Shown: positions 8,016-21,709, numbered from the stretch's first letter. The stretch is 54,516 nucleotides of DNA from an uncultured Alphaproteobacteria bacterium (GCA_902594815.1 CACJNL010000010.1:1-54516); one strand, 5' to 3'. Notes: generated by a model not told the origin, from the sequence alone. Numbers and translations: made by a program.

Positions 8016-9917
8016 ATGAAAAATTTTAGCAAAAACATTATCTTATGGATAATCATTGGAATTTTATTAATTGCTCTTTTCAATTTGTTCCAAAACAGCT
8101 CATCAACAAATCAGTCAAGAGAAATATCTTTTTCTGATTTCTTAATAGCAGCTGATAATGGAAATATTTCAGAAGTTAAAATAGTTGGAAACAATGTTTC
8201 AGGTTTTTTTGAAGATGGAAGATCTTTTTCTACATATTCACCAAATTACCCAGATCTAGTCGATAAATTAAATCAATCAGGTGTTAAAATAATAGCTGAG
8301 CCAGCTGAGAGGTCAATGCATCCAATTTTAAGTGTTCTTCTCTCTTGGTTTCCAATGCTTTTATTAATTGGAGTTTGGATTTTCTTCATGAGGCAAATGC
8401 AATCTGGGGGAGGAAAGGCAATGGGTTTTGGTAAATCTAAAGCAAAACTTTTGAACGAAGCGATTGGAAAAGTTACATTTGATGATGTTGCAGGAATTGA
8501 TGAAGCAAAACAAGAACTCGAAGAAGTTGTAGAGTTTTTAAAAGATCCAAAAAAATTCTCAAGATTAGGTGGAAAGATACCCACTGGTGCTCTACTAGTT
8601 GGGCCTCCAGGCACTGGTAAAACTCTTTTAGCTAGAGCAATTGCAGGAGAGGCAAATGTTCCATTTTTCTCAATTTCAGGTTCAGACTTTGTTGAAATGT
8701 TTGTAGGTGTTGGAGCAAGTAGAGTAAGAGATATGTTTGAGCAAGGAAAGAAAAATGCACCTTGTATCATTTTTATTGATGAAATTGATGCAGTTGGCAG
8801 GCATAGAGGCGCTGGCTTAGGTGGTGGTAACGATGAAAGAGAGCAAACTTTAAACCAACTACTTGTAGAGATGGATGGTTTTGAAGCAAATGCCGGTGTG
8901 ATTATTGTTGCAGCAACTAACAGACCTGATGTTCTTGATCCTGCACTTCTAAGACCTGGTAGATTTGACAGACAGATTACTGTTTCTAATCCAGATATCA
9001 TAGGAAGAGACAAAATACTTAAGGTACATATTAAAAAAATAAAGGTATCTCCAAAATTTGATTCAAAAGTTATTGCAAGAGGCACTCCTGGTTTTTCTGG
9101 AGCCGATTTAGCAAATCTTGTTAACGAAGCGGCTTTATTAGCAGCAAGAAAAAATAAAAGAATGGTGACATTAGAAGATTTTGAAAATGCAAAAGACAAA
9201 GTAATGATGGGATCTGAAAGAAGGTCAATGGTTATGTCAGAAGATGAAAAAAAATTAACAGCTTATCATGAAGCTGGTCATGCAGTTGCAACACTTCACT
9301 CTCCAGCATCTGACCCTATTCATAAAGCTACAATTATACCTAGAGGTAGAGCTCTTGGAATGGTTATGAGACTTCCCGAGAGAGATCAGCTATCGATGAG
9401 AGTCGATCAAATGAAAGCGCATTTGGTAATTGCAACTGGTGGTAGAATTGCTGAAGAAATGATTTTTGGTAAAGACAAGGTTACGAACGGAGCTGCAAGT
9501 GACATTCAAATGGTTACAAACCTTGCAAGAAAAATGATAACCGAGTGGGGAATGAGTGCAAAGCTTGGGAATCTTAGATATAATAATGATAGCGAAGAAG
9601 TATTTTTAGGTCATTCAGTAGCACAATCAAAAAATCTGTCAGACTCAACAGCAAAAATTATAGATGATGAGGTTAGAGAGTTAGCTGATGAAGCTGATAG
9701 AGTTTGCAGAAAAATATTGAAGGATAATATTGAAGAACTGCACACAGTTGCTAAAGGTTTATTAGAATATGAAACATTGAGTGGTGATGAAATTAAAGAT
9801 TTGATTAGAGGGATAAAGCCATCTCGTGATGATTTTGATGATAGCTCTCCTGTATCTCCAACCCCTAAAACATCAGTTCCAAAATCAGGCGGTGCTACTG
9901 CCCCTCAACCAAATTAA
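8016..9917 (+). CDS. ftsH: ATP-dependent zinc metalloprotease FtsH
   Basis: A membrane-anchored AAA+ protease that degrades misfolded membrane proteins and regulators such as sigma-32. The 633-residue product has two membrane helices (about 7-25 and 103-126) flanking a periplasmic segment, a Walker A GPPGTGKT at 196-203, a Walker [12 protein letters not shown], the SRH region with RPGRFDR, and the zinc site HEAGH at 418-422. The C-terminal tail is Pro/Ser-rich. Length and motifs are standard. The sigma-32 gene rpoH lies about 4 kb downstream on the other strand, so protease and a likely substrate are encoded close together. Confidence 0.98.
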   Translation: MKNFSKNIILWIIIGILLIALFNLFQNSSSTNQSREISFSDFLIAADNGNISEVKIVGNNVSGFFEDGRSFSTYSPNYPDLVDKLNQSGVKIIAEPAERSMHPILSVLLSWFPMLLLIGVWIFFMRQMQSGGGKAMGFGKSKAKLLNEAIGKVTFDDVAGIDEAKQELEEVVEFLKDPKKFSRLGGKIPTGALLVGPPGTGKTLLARAIAGEANVPFFSISGSDFVEMFVGVGASRVRDMFEQGKKNAPCIIFIDEIDAVGRHRGAGLGGGNDEREQTLNQLLVEMDGFEANAGVIIVAATNRPDVLDPALLRPGRFDRQITVSNPDIIGRDKILKVHIKKIKVSPKFDSKVIARGTPGFSGADLANLVNEAALLAARKNKRMVTLEDFENAKDKVMMGSERRSMVMSEDEKKLTAYHEAGHAVATLHSPASDPIHKATIIPRGRALGMVMRLPERDQLSMRVDQMKAHLVIATGGRIAEEMIFGKDKVTNGAASDIQMVTNLARKMITEWGMSAKLGNLRYNNDSEEVFLGHSVAQSKNLSDSTAKIIDDEVRELADEADRVCRKILKDNIEELHTVAKGLLEYETLSGDEIKDLIRGIKPSRDDFDDSSPVSPTPKTSVPKSGGATAPQPN

Positions 9918-9965
9918 ATAAATCATATATCTTTATTTTATTGAATATTTTCAATAAAAGGATTT

Positions 9966-11310
9966 ATGGGCAAAATATTTGGTACCGATGGCATAAGATG
10001 TCTAGTAAATGAAGAGCCACTTTCAGCTGAGACTACATTAAAAATTTCCAAAACTGTTGGATATTTATTAAAATCAAACCAAAAGAAGAATTCAAGGGTT
10101 ATTATCTGTAAAGATACAAGGCTCTCTGGATATCTATATGAGCCTCTTATAACCGCTGGTTTTATCTCGATGGGTATGGAGGTAATCTTAGTAGGACCAT
10201 TACCTACACCTGCAGTGCCACATCTAATGAACACATTAAGGGCAGATATTGGAGTAATGATCACAGCTTCTCATAATACTTACGAGTATAATGGTTTAAA
10301 GTTTTTTAATTCAGATGGGTACAAAATAAGTTCCATATTAGAAAAAAAAATTGAAAATATTGTTTTAAATAAAAAAAAATATGCAAAAATTATTAATAGT
10401 AATTCAAACACTGGAAAAGCAATTAGACTTGAGGATGCATCAGGAAGATACTCTGAATTTTTAAAAAGTAAATTAGACAAGAAAATTAAACAAAAAAAAT
10501 TAAAAATAGTTTTAGATTGTGGCAATGGGGCAACTTATGAAATAGCTCCAAATATTTTTTGGGAACTAGGTCATGAAGTTATTTCTATCAACGACAAACC
10601 CAATGGAAAAAATATTAATTATAACTGTGGTGCAGTAAACACAAATGCATTATCTAAAAAAGTAGTTGATGAAAGGGCGGATATAGGCTTTGCTTTTGAT
10701 GGAGATGGGGATAGATTAATTATTGTTGATGAAAAAGGAAATGAAATTGACGGTGATAAAATTATTGCATTGTTTGCTAAACATTTAATTAAATTTAATA
10801 AAAGTAAATTAAAATACCCAATCGTTACAACAGTTATGTCAAATATAGGATTAGAAAATTATATTTTAAATAAATTTAAAGTAAATTTAAAACGCTCTTC
10901 AGTAGGGGATATTAATGTAATTAAAGAAATGCAAAAATATAATTCTCTTCTAGGAGGAGAGCAATCTGGTCATATAATTTTATCTGATTATTCAAAAACC
11001 GGCGATGGTATTTTAGCTGCTCTGAAAGTTACGGAAATCATTTCTAAATTAAAGAAATCTACAAGTACAATTTTCAATTTATATGAAAATTCTCCTCAAA
11101 TCAAAATTAACATACCGTATAAAAAAATATCAAAAAATACTATTAATTTTATTAAAAATATTAACAAAAAAAAATTAAAAGATAAAAATATGAGATTGTT
11201 AATTAGGTTATCTGGCACAGAACCTATAATAAGAATACTTGTTGAAGGCAATGATTTAAGTAAAGTTAATACAACCGCAAAAAATATAGAAAAAAACATT
11301 CGGACAAAAC

Positions 11311-11321
<11 letters not shown>
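9966..11321 (+). CDS. glmM: Phosphoglucosamine mutase GlmM
   Basis: GlmM interconverts glucosamine-6-phosphate and glucosamine-1-phosphate on the way to UDP-GlcNAc for peptidoglycan and lipopolysaccharide. The 451-residue product starts with MGKIFGTDGIR, has the phosphoserine loop ITASHN (S102), the Mg site FDGDGDR, the sugar loop GGEQSGHII, and the phosphate-binding RLSGTEPIIRI near the C-terminus. One oddity: the active-site loop reads ASHNT where the family normally has ASHNP. The folP gene that often precedes glmM is absent, and glmM follows ftsH directly. Its stop overlaps the likely hisZ start. Confidence 0.97.
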
Positions 11322-14546
<3,225 letters not shown>

Positions 14547-14577
14547 AGTTGCCCTATAACATATTATAATTTTTAAA

Positions 14578-15549
14578 TTAATATTTTAATAATAAATCAA
14601 GTAAATTCTTCATATCTTCTGGTAATTTGGAGTTAAATTGCATTTCTTTTTTCAATGTTGGATGAAAAAAACCTAAATGAACAGCGTGTAAAGCTTGACG
14701 TTGAAAATTTTTCAAAATTAAAAATTTATTAAAATTTTTTTTATCTAAACCATACTTACTAGTTTTATTTTTCCCATAAATTTCATCTCCAACTATTGGA
14801 GAATTAATTGATGTTAGATGTAATCTAATCTGATGTGTTCTTCCAGTGTGTAATGAACATTCAATCAGAGAAGAATTTTCAAATGATTTAATCAATTTAA
14901 TTTCAGTTTTTGAAAATTTTCCATTTTGTTTATTATTTAAACTCATTTTTTTTCTATTTATTTTATGCCTCTCTATGTATCCCTCTACAGTTTGATTTGT
15001 GGGCACTCCCCATGTAATTGCTTGATACTTTCTGGAAATTGTATGATGCTTAAATTGATCAGCTAAATTGATGTGAGTGAAATTATTTTTTGCAATTACC
15101 ATTACTCCACTTGTATTTTTATCTAATCGATGAACAATACCTGGTCTTTTGCTACCATTAATATCACTTAGTTTATTTTTAACATGATACAATAAAGCTT
15201 GAACTAATGTTCCAGTTTCATTACCAGGAGCAGGATGAGTTACAATTCCTGCTTGTTTATCAATTACTATTAAATCATCATCTTCATAAATAATATTTAA
15301 CTCTATATCTTCAGCTAAATATTTTATTTCTTTAGTTTTAATGATAGTAATTTCAAAATTATCATTTTCTCTTACCAAATAAGATGGATCTAGTATTGGA
15401 AAACCGTTTAAATTTACATTTCCGCTTTTGATTAATGTTTTAATTTGCATACGTGAGAGTTTTTCAAGTTTTTTTGTTAGGATCTTATCTAAACGAATTG
15501 AACTTAGCTCTTTATTTATTTTTACTTTGTGAGTATAGGTTTTATTCAT
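14578..15549 (-). CDS. rluD: 23S rRNA pseudouridine synthase, RluD family
   Basis: An RluA/RluD-family pseudouridine synthase (324 residues from ATG 15549). An N-terminal S4 RNA-binding domain (about 11-70) is followed by the catalytic domain with HRLDKNTSG, where D143 is the nucleophile, and a C-terminal GRTHQIRLHL motif. RluD proper modifies U1911, U1915 and U1917 of 23S rRNA helix 69; the S4 domain and the neighbour rpoH favour RluD over RluA or RluC, but specificity is inferred. Two extra residues are possible from a start at 15555. The ATG overlaps the ATG of the divergent small membrane-protein gene by two bases. Confidence 0.9.
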   Translation of the reverse strand: MNKTYTHKVKINKELSSIRLDKILTKKLEKLSRMQIKTLIKSGNVNLNGFPILDPSYLVRENDNFEITIIKTKEIKYLAEDIELNIIYEDDDLIVIDKQAGIVTHPAPGNETGTLVQALLYHVKNKLSDINGSKRPGIVHRLDKNTSGVMVIAKNNFTHINLADQFKHHTISRKYQAITWGVPTNQTVEGYIERHKINRKKMSLNNKQNGKFSKTEIKLIKSFENSSLIECSLHTGRTHQIRLHLTSINSPIVGDEIYGKNKTSKYGLDKKNFNKFLILKNFQRQALHAVHLGFFHPTLKKEMQFNSKLPEDMKNLLDLLLKY

Positions 15550-15835
15550 GAGCAATAAATTTCTGAAATTTGTAGTTATATTTTTAGCCGTTTTAATTGT
15601 TATATGTTTTGCTCTATTGTTATATGGTTTCTATTCTAAAATTTCAAATAATCAAAAAATTTCTAATAATGATGTATTAAATTTTTCATTAAATCTTAAA
15701 AGTTCTGAAAATATTAAAGATATCAAAATTATTGACCAAAATAATTTACTGATAGTTATTTCTGATAATGACCAGTTATATTTAATTATGTATAATTTAA
15801 AAAATAATAAGATTGTATCAAAAATAGGAAGATAA
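15548..15835 (+). CDS. Small single-pass membrane protein (DUF6476-like)
   Basis: A 95-residue protein with one strong membrane helix at about 5-27 and a polar remainder of about 65 residues that ends in a basic KIGR. Its position, head-to-head with rluD and before xseB, and its architecture resemble the small alphaproteobacterial membrane proteins grouped as DUF6476; I recall that link rather than prove it. No catalytic motif is visible, and the function is unknown. The start ATG at 15548 shares two bases with the rluD ATG on the other strand, so its promoter must lie inside rluD. One base separates its stop from the xseB start, suggesting co-transcription with xseB and dxs. Confidence 0.65.
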   Translation: MSNKFLKFVVIFLAVLIVICFALLLYGFYSKISNNQKISNNDVLNFSLNLKSSENIKDIKIIDQNNLLIVISDNDQLYLIMYNLKNNKIVSKIGR

Positions 15836-15836
15836 T

Positions 15837-16058
15837 ATGGGTAAAGATAAAGAAAATAGTTTTGAGTCAAATTTACAAAAACTTGAAAGTATTGTTGATA
15901 AACTGGAATCTGGAGAGATTGGCTTAGAAGAGTCAGTTAAGCTTTACGAAGAGGGTATGAAAATTAAAAAAATTTGTGACAGAAAACTTCAAGATATTGA
16001 AATGCAAATTAAAAAAATAAAAATAGAAGATAATAAGATTTCAAAAGAAGATTTTTAG
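15837..16058 (+). CDS. xseB: Exodeoxyribonuclease VII small subunit
   Basis: XseB binds the large subunit XseA to form exonuclease VII, which degrades single-stranded DNA. The 73-residue product matches the family in length and in the helical hairpin FESNLQKLESIVDKLESGEIGLEESVKLYEEGMK-type signature (seen at about 9-42), followed by a basic tail. It directly precedes dxs by three bases, an arrangement common in proteobacteria (where ispA may lie between; none is here). The partner xseA is not in this window. Confidence 0.92.
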   Translation: MGKDKENSFESNLQKLESIVDKLESGEIGLEESVKLYEEGMKIKKICDRKLQDIEMQIKKIKIEDNKISKEDF

Positions 16059-16061
16059 AAA

Positions 16062-17984
16062 ATGAATTATAAGCATTTAGATAAGATTAATTTTCCTTCC
16101 GATATGAGAAAACTATCTATAGTTGATCTGGAAAACTTATCAACTGAACTTAGGGATAAAACAATTGAAACTGTCTCTAAAACTGGAGGTCATTTAGGTG
16201 CTGGCTTAGGTGTGGTTGAGCTAACAATAGCATTGCACTATGTTTTTAACACTCCTAGAGATAGATTGATTTGGGATGTTGGACACCAGTCCTATCCTCA
16301 TAAAATTTTAACTGGTAGAAAGCATAAGATTGAAACTTTAAGACAAAAAAATGGCTTGTACGGTTTTGTAAAAAGAAGTGAAAGTGAATATGACCCTTTT
16401 GGAACTGCGCATAGTTCTACATCCATTTCTGCTGGAATGGGTATGAAAGTTGCTAAGGATTTAAACAATGATGATGCTAAAATTATTTGTGTTATTGGTG
16501 ACGGAGCTCTTAGTGCCGGTATGGCGTATGAAGCACTGAATAATGTGGGTGCTAGCAACAAACAGATAATAGTAATTTTGAATGATAACGAAATGTCTAT
16601 TGACAGGCCTGTAGGTGCAATGAGTAATTACTTAACAAAATTGCTTTCTTCTAAACAATATACAAATGTTAGAACTTTGTTAAAAAAAATATCATCTAAA
16701 TTATCAAATTCAGTATCCAAAACTTTATACAAAGCTGAAGAATTTTCAAAAAGTTTAGTTACTGGGGGTACGTTGTTTGAGGAGCTAGGTTTTTATTACT
16801 TAGGCCCAATTGATGGACATGATATTAAAACATTGGTACCTGTATTGGAAAATATTAAAAATTTATCAATTGAAAAACCTATATTCCTTCATTGTGTAAC
16901 TAAAAAAGGAAAGGGTTATGAGCCAGCAGAAAAATCTGATGATAAATTCCATGGTGTAAATAAGTTTGATCTAAAAACAGGTCAATCTCTGAGTTCATCT
17001 AATAAAAAATCTTATTCATCTGTATTTGGAGAAACATTGTCAAATGCAGCTTTAAAAGATGAAAAAATTGTCGCTATTACTGCAGCTATGATGAGTGGAA
17101 CGGGACTTGACATTTTTAATTCTCAACATCCTTCACGGTTGTTTGATGTTGGGATTGCTGAACAACATGCCGTAACAATGGCCGCTGGCCTTGCTACAGA
17201 AGGATTTAAACCATATGTTGCTATTTACTCTACATTTTTACAACGTGCTTATGATCAAATAGTACATGATGTTGCTCTTCAAAATCTCCCTGTGCGATTT
17301 GCGATTGACCGAGCTGGACAAGTTGGTGCAGATGGTCCAACACATGCAGGGTCTTTTGATATAGCGTTTTTATCTACATTACCGAACTTTATAATTATGG
17401 CTCCTAGCAATCAAAATGAGCTAATTAGAATGATAAATACTACTTTGTTTATTAATGATAGACCCTCAGCCTTTAGATATCCAAGAGGTACCGGTGAATT
17501 ATCTAATAGCGATAAAGATACTGAACCAGTTGAAATTGGAAAAGGAGTTATTCTTAATGAAGGTAATGATGTTGCGGTGTTAAACCTAGGTTCAAGATTG
17601 CAAAGTTGCCATGAAGCAATAAAAATACTTAATATCAGAGGAATTAACCCTACTTTAGCTGATGCTAGGTTTGCAAAACCTATAGACACAGATTTATTAG
17701 ATCTACTTTTAGATAATCATAAATATTTATTAACTATTGAAGAAGGATCAAGTGGTGGTTTTAGTGCAAGTGTTTTAAATTATATTCATAACAAGAGAAT
17801 TAAACTCACATCAACAAAAGTAAATAATATCTTTTTTCCTGATAAATTTGTTGACCATCAATCTTCTGATGATCAATATTCTGAAATTGGTATGGATGCT
17901 GACTCTATTAGTAAAAAGATACTAAAAATTTATGAAGATAATGTAATTAATTTTCAAAATTATAATAAAAATATTAAAAATTGA
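16062..17984 (+). CDS. dxs: 1-deoxy-D-xylulose-5-phosphate synthase
   Basis: Dxs condenses pyruvate and glyceraldehyde-3-phosphate to DXP with thiamine diphosphate, feeding isoprenoids, thiamine and pyridoxal phosphate. The 640-residue product shows the N-terminal KTGGHLGAGLGVVELT, the thiamine/Mg motif GDGALSAGMAYEALNN, the central DVGIAEQHAVTMAAGLA with the conserved Glu-Gln-His, and RFAIDRAGQVGADGPTHAG. Length is standard. It shares a tight run with xseB upstream and tlyA downstream (start of tlyA overlaps the dxs stop by four bases), the usual xseB-dxs-tlyA order. Confidence 0.98.
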   Translation: MNYKHLDKINFPSDMRKLSIVDLENLSTELRDKTIETVSKTGGHLGAGLGVVELTIALHYVFNTPRDRLIWDVGHQSYPHKILTGRKHKIETLRQKNGLYGFVKRSESEYDPFGTAHSSTSISAGMGMKVAKDLNNDDAKIICVIGDGALSAGMAYEALNNVGASNKQIIVILNDNEMSIDRPVGAMSNYLTKLLSSKQYTNVRTLLKKISSKLSNSVSKTLYKAEEFSKSLVTGGTLFEELGFYYLGPIDGHDIKTLVPVLENIKNLSIEKPIFLHCVTKKGKGYEPAEKSDDKFHGVNKFDLKTGQSLSSSNKKSYSSVFGETLSNAALKDEKIVAITAAMMSGTGLDIFNSQHPSRLFDVGIAEQHAVTMAAGLATEGFKPYVAIYSTFLQRAYDQIVHDVALQNLPVRFAIDRAGQVGADGPTHAGSFDIAFLSTLPNFIIMAPSNQNELIRMINTTLFINDRPSAFRYPRGTGELSNSDKDTEPVEIGKGVILNEGNDVAVLNLGSRLQSCHEAIKILNIRGINPTLADARFAKPIDTDLLDLLLDNHKYLLTIEEGSSGGFSASVLNYIHNKRIKLTSTKVNNIFFPDKFVDHQSSDDQYSEIGMDADSISKKILKIYEDNVINFQNYNKNIKN

Positions 17985-18721
17985 TTTTGAGTAAAATTCG
18001 CCTAGACCAAATACTTTTTGACAGGAAGTTGGCTGAGTCAAAATCCAAAGCTCAGGCTATGATTATGGCGGGTCAAGTTTTTGTTGAAGGTGAAGTAATT
18101 AATAAAAGTGGCTACAATATAAAACCTGATGCTAATATAAAAATAAAAGATATAGGGCCAGAATGGGTCTCTAGAGGAGCATACAAATTAATCAAAGCTT
18201 TGGATGAAAATAATATTAAAGTAGATAATAAAACCTGCATGGATATTGGAGCATCTACTGGAGGATTCACTGAAGCATTAATTAAGCGAAATGCAAAGAA
18301 AGTATTTGCTGTAGATGTTGGAACAAATCAACTGCATGAAAAATTAAAAAAAATGAAAGAAATTATAAATATAGAAAAAACAAATGCTCGATATTTAACA
18401 ACAGATTTAATAACTGAGTCTATAGAATTGTTAGTTTGTGATGTTAGTTTTATTAGTCTTAAAAAAGTTATTTTACCGTGTTTAAATTTTTTAAAAAAAA
18501 ATAGTGTTATTATTGTTCTAATTAAACCACAATTTGAATCAAAAAAAAATGAAACAAAAAAAGGTGTAGTTAAGGACTCAGAAGTTCATCTTAGAATTTG
18601 TAATGAGATTCAAAACTGGTTTGAGAATGAATGCAATTGTGAAGTACTTAAAATTATTGAAAGTCCAATTACAGGACCTAAAGGAAATAAGGAGTTTTTG
18701 CTTACTGCAAGGTGTTTATAA
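17981..18721 (+). CDS. tlyA: TlyA family rRNA (cytidine-2'-O)-methyltransferase
   Basis: An S4 domain (about 5-62, [25 protein letters not shown]) fused to an FtsJ/RrmJ-like methyltransferase domain (about 80-246) with the AdoMet-binding [15 protein letters not shown]. TlyA of mycobacteria methylates 16S C1409 and 23S C1920; older annotations call the family hemolysin. The 246-residue length is normal. The start is a TTG; 17981 (overlapping the dxs stop) and 17987 are both possible. Its last six bases overlap the 3' end of the convergent aroC. Target specificity cannot be read from the sequence. Confidence 0.92.
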   Translation: MILSKIRLDQILFDRKLAESKSKAQAMIMAGQVFVEGEVINKSGYNIKPDANIKIKDIGPEWVSRGAYKLIKALDENNIKVDNKTCMDIGASTGGFTEALIKRNAKKVFAVDVGTNQLHEKLKKMKEIINIEKTNARYLTTDLITESIELLVCDVSFISLKKVILPCLNFLKKNSVIIVLIKPQFESKKNETKKGVVKDSEVHLRICNEIQNWFENECNCEVLKIIESPITGPKGNKEFLLTARCL

Positions 18722-19786
18722 GAAACGAAGAATATGATCTGCGATTGTCGTCGCAATCATTGCTTCACCGACAGGAACAGCTCTTATGCCAACACATGGA
18801 TCGTGACGGCCTTTAGTTGAAATTGTTGTTTCTTGTAAATTAATATCTATTGTTTTTCTTTCAGTTGAAATTGAACTTGTTGGCTTTACAACAAAACGGC
18901 ATATTATATCTTGTCCAGAACTAATACCTCCAAGTATTCCTCCATTGTTATTACTTAGAAATGCAGGCTTTCCATCTTTGATGCTCATCTCGTCTACATT
19001 TGTTTTTCCATTCTCATTTACGCTACCAAAGCCATTTCCTATTTCTACACCTTTAACTGCATTTATTGTCATTAGCGCTTTCGCGATATCTGAGTCTAGT
19101 TTATCATAAATTGGTTCTCCTAGTCCTGCTGGTATGCCAGATGCTCGAACTTCAATTATTGCTCCTAATGATGAACCATCTTTTCTAGCTTGAGTAATAA
19201 GATCTTGCCATATAGGTATAATTTTTTCATCTGGGCAGAAAAAATCATTTTTATGAATATTGCCTTCATTCCAATTATCATAATTAATTTTTGATTTACC
19301 AATTTGAATAAGTGCGCCCGTGATTTTAACTTTATTATCAATTTTTTTCCAGATTACTTTTCTTGCAACAGCCCCAGCTGCAACTCGCATTGCAGTTTCT
19401 CTAGCACTAGATCTTCCTCCACCTCTGTAATCTCTGATGCCATATTTTTTCCAATATGTAAAATCAGCATGACCAGGTCGGAATTTATCTTTTATATCTG
19501 AGTAATCTTTTGATCTTTGGTCATTGTTATAAATAATTAATGATATTGGATGACCTGTTGTTTTGCCCTCAAACACTCCTGATAAAATTTCTACTTTATC
19601 ATCTTCTTTTCGTTGAGTGGTATACTTTGATTGTCCAGGTTTTCTAAGATCAAGATATGGCTGTATGTCTTTTTCATTAAGTTCAATATTTGAAGGAACA
19701 CCATCAATTAAACAGCCTATTGCTTTACCGTGACTTTCCCCCCACGTTGAAAATGAGAAAATTTTTCCAATTGAATTAGATGACAT
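18716..19786 (-). CDS. aroC: Chorismate synthase
   Basis: AroC turns 5-enolpyruvylshikimate-3-phosphate into chorismate, using reduced FMN, for aromatic amino acids and folate. The 356-residue product starts with the family signature [20 protein letters not shown] and keeps the FMN and substrate loops [33 protein letters not shown] and [18 protein letters not shown]. Its ATG overlaps the fabI stop by one base (TAATG), so the two minus-strand genes are probably one transcription unit read from the fabI side. Confidence 0.98.
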   Translation of the reverse strand: MSSNSIGKIFSFSTWGESHGKAIGCLIDGVPSNIELNEKDIQPYLDLRKPGQSKYTTQRKEDDKVEILSGVFEGKTTGHPISLIIYNNDQRSKDYSDIKDKFRPGHADFTYWKKYGIRDYRGGGRSSARETAMRVAAGAVARKVIWKKIDNKVKITGALIQIGKSKINYDNWNEGNIHKNDFFCPDEKIIPIWQDLITQARKDGSSLGAIIEVRASGIPAGLGEPIYDKLDSDIAKALMTINAVKGVEIGNGFGSVNENGKTNVDEMSIKDGKPAFLSNNNGGILGGISSGQDIICRFVVKPTSSISTERKTIDINLQETTISTKGRHDPCVGIRAVPVGEAMIATTIADHILRFL

Positions 19787-20607
19787 TATTTATTATTAAA
19801 TTCACTTAATAAATCTGATACTTTATCAGCTTCATCCACAGCTACCATTCCAACAGTATGATAACCACAGTCAACATGCTGTATTTCTCCAGTTACAGCA
19901 CTTCCTAAATCACTCAAAAGATATAATGCAGAGTTGCCTACATCAGTTTGATTAACATTTCTTTTTAATGGTGCATTTAATTCATTCCATTTTAAAATGA
20001 ATCTAAAATCTCCAATTCCTGAAGCTGCTAAAGTTTTAATGGGACCAGCACTTATAGCGTTAACTCTTACATTTTTTTCACCTAGATCAACCGCTAAGTA
20101 TCTAACACTAGCTTCTAAAGCTGCTTTCGCAACACCCATAACATTATAGTGAGGCATTACTTGTTCTGCTCCGTAATACGTTAAAGTTAAAATAGAGCCT
20201 CCCTCATTCATTAAAGGTTCAGCTAATCTACAAGCTTCAGTGAAAGAGTAGCATGAAATATGCATCGTTTGATTAAAATTTTCTGATGTCGTATTGTAAT
20301 ATTTACCTCTTAGTTCATCTTTATTTGAAAAACCAATGCCATGAACTAAGAAATCAAGTTGGCCCCATTTTTCCTTAAGAGTTTTAAAAACGTTTTCCAT
20401 ACTTAGTGAATCTGCAACATCGCAAGGTATTAAAATGTCTGAATTTATTGATTGTGCTAGCGGTTCCACTCTTTTCTTAAGCGCTTCACCTTGATACGTA
20501 AGAGCAATAGAAGCCCCATTATCAGCTAATGACTTTGCTATTCCCCAGGCAATTGACCTATCGTTAGCCACCCCCATGATTAACCCTTTTTTTCCTTGCA
20601 TTAACAT
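19786..20607 (-). CDS. fabI: Enoyl-[acyl-carrier-protein] reductase (NADH) FabI
   Basis: FabI reduces trans-2-enoyl-ACP in the last step of each fatty-acid elongation cycle. It is a short-chain dehydrogenase fold of 273 residues with the N-terminal [17 protein letters not shown] nucleotide loop and catalytic residues Y154-x6-K161 plus an upstream Tyr at 144/145, matching Tyr156, Lys163 and Tyr146 of E. coli FabI. Starts at 20607 or 20601 (MQGKK) are both possible. It diverges from pdxH across a 61-base AT-rich promoter region that contains a 17-base dyad. Confidence 0.97.
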   Translation of the reverse strand: MLMQGKKGLIMGVANDRSIAWGIAKSLADNGASIALTYQGEALKKRVEPLAQSINSDILIPCDVADSLSMENVFKTLKEKWGQLDFLVHGIGFSNKDELRGKYYNTTSENFNQTMHISCYSFTEACRLAEPLMNEGGSILTLTYYGAEQVMPHYNVMGVAKAALEASVRYLAVDLGEKNVRVNAISAGPIKTLAASGIGDFRFILKWNELNAPLKRNVNQTDVGNSALYLLSDLGSAVTGEIQHVDCGYHTVGMVAVDEADKVSDLLSEFNNK

Positions 20608-20632
20608 TTAATACCTATTTTTTATTATTTTA

Positions 20633-20649
20633 AAGATTATATTAATCTT
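20633..20649. promoter_or_regulatory. 17-bp dyad in the fabI/pdxH divergent promoter region
   Basis: The sequence AAGATTATATTAATCTT has perfect seven-base arms (20633-20639 and 20643-20649) around a three-base centre, between the starts of fabI (20607, minus) and pdxH (20669, plus). In fatty-acid genes such dyads can be operators, but in an AT-rich genome a dyad this low in complexity may be chance. No regulator can be named. Confidence 0.3.
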
Positions 20650-20668
20650 AATACTTAAAATATCGAAA

Positions 20669-21271
20669 ATGTTAAAGCACAAAGATTTAATTGAACAAAT
20701 AAAGGATCCATTTGAATTATTTAAAAAGTGGTATGATTTAGCTTGTGAAACAGAGATAAATGATCCAAATGCCATGACCTTATCTACAGTCTATAACAAT
20801 CAACCATCTTCAAGGGTCGTTCTTTTAAAATCATATGACCAAAATGGTTTTGTTTTTTACACAAACTCAAATAGTAAAAAAGGCACTTCAATACAGATAA
20901 ATAACAATGTCGCTCTTAATTTCCATTGGAAAACGCAAAATAGACAAATAAGAATAGAGGGAAATGCAAATATTGTAAGCGACAGTATTGCGGATTCATA
21001 TTTCAAATCTCGACCCAGAGGAAGTCAAATTGGGGCTTGGTCTTCTAATCAAAGTGCAGACTTGTCTTCTAGAGAAGAGCTTTTAGACAGTATAGAAAAG
21101 TTTGAAAAGAAATTCAAAGATAAAGATATCCCACGTCCAACACATTGGAATGGTTATTTAGTAATTCCCCGTTTAATTGAGTTTTGGCAAGAGATGCCTT
21201 ACAGAGTTCATGATCGAATAATATATACTAATACTGATAATATATGGGTAACTAAAAAGTTATACCCCTAA
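20669..21271 (+). CDS. pdxH: Pyridoxamine 5'-phosphate oxidase
   Basis: PdxH oxidises pyridoxine- or pyridoxamine-phosphate to pyridoxal phosphate with FMN. The 200-residue product has the FMN/substrate motifs PNAMTLSTV, PSSRVVLLKSYDQNGFVFYTN, SNSKKGTSIQINNN and SRPRGSQIGAWSSNQS, and ends in the family-typical W-x-KKLYP tail here seen as ITNKLYP-like WVTKKLYP. Length is usual (about 200-220). Its stop abuts, with no gap, the 3' end of the convergent nucleotidyltransferase gene. Confidence 0.96.
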   Translation: MLKHKDLIEQIKDPFELFKKWYDLACETEINDPNAMTLSTVYNNQPSSRVVLLKSYDQNGFVFYTNSNSKKGTSIQINNNVALNFHWKTQNRQIRIEGNANIVSDSIADSYFKSRPRGSQIGAWSSNQSADLSSREELLDSIEKFEKKFKDKDIPRPTHWNGYLVIPRLIEFWQEMPYRVHDRIIYTNTDNIWVTKKLYP

Positions 21272-21709
21272 TTATTTTTCTTTCCATTTTTTCAAGATCC
21301 ATGAACTAGAATTTGATTTGTTGTCTCCACCAATACCAAATAGTGTTTCAATATCATTTTTATTACAAAATTCTTGTTCAGGTCCAGGTGTAGTGTTGTC
21401 ATTTCTATCGCCGCCATTTGCAAATTTAATTATACTGTCTTTGTAGATTGATTTTGCTTTTTTTATTCCATCAACACAAGTTCTATCACTATCATCAAAC
21501 TCAATTACATCGAGCACACCTTTTAAATTTTGCATAATTATTTTTCTTTCAGCAAATGGAAGAAATTCTTTCCCTTTTTTATTTCTTAACCACTGATCAG
21601 AATTTAATAACACAACTACATCACCATATTTATTTGCTTCATTGATTAATTTAATATGTCCACTGTGGATAGGATCAAATCCACCACTTACTAAAATTAT
21701 ATCAGGCAT
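21272..21709 (-). CDS. Cytidylyltransferase-like nucleotidyltransferase (HxGH family)
   Basis: A 145-residue member of the cytidylyltransferase-like nucleotidyltransferase superfamily. The N-terminal GGFDPIHSGHIKLI contains the HxGH catalytic motif. The later GGDRNDNTTPGPEQEFC segment is not the ISSTxI motif of glycerol-phosphate or phosphopantetheine adenylyltransferases, so the substrate is open; sugar-phosphate adenylyl or cytidylyl transfer, as in the HldE C-terminal domain, is one guess. The start at ATG 21709 overlaps the pyrE stop by eight bases; an in-frame ATG at 21727 would add six residues. It is the last gene of a long minus-strand run from fdhD. Confidence 0.75.
   Translation of the reverse strand: MPDIILVSGGFDPIHSGHIKLINEANKYGDVVVLLNSDQWLRNKKGKEFLPFAERKIIMQNLKGVLDVIEFDDSDRTCVDGIKKAKSIYKDSIIKFANGGDRNDNTTPGPEQEFCNKNDIETLFGIGGDNKSNSSSWILKKWKEK

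Noticed and set aside
8273-9199. A 308-codon open frame antisense to ftsH.
   Set aside because: It is a mirror of the strongly conserved AAA domain in another frame; no protein family features and no ribosome-binding site.
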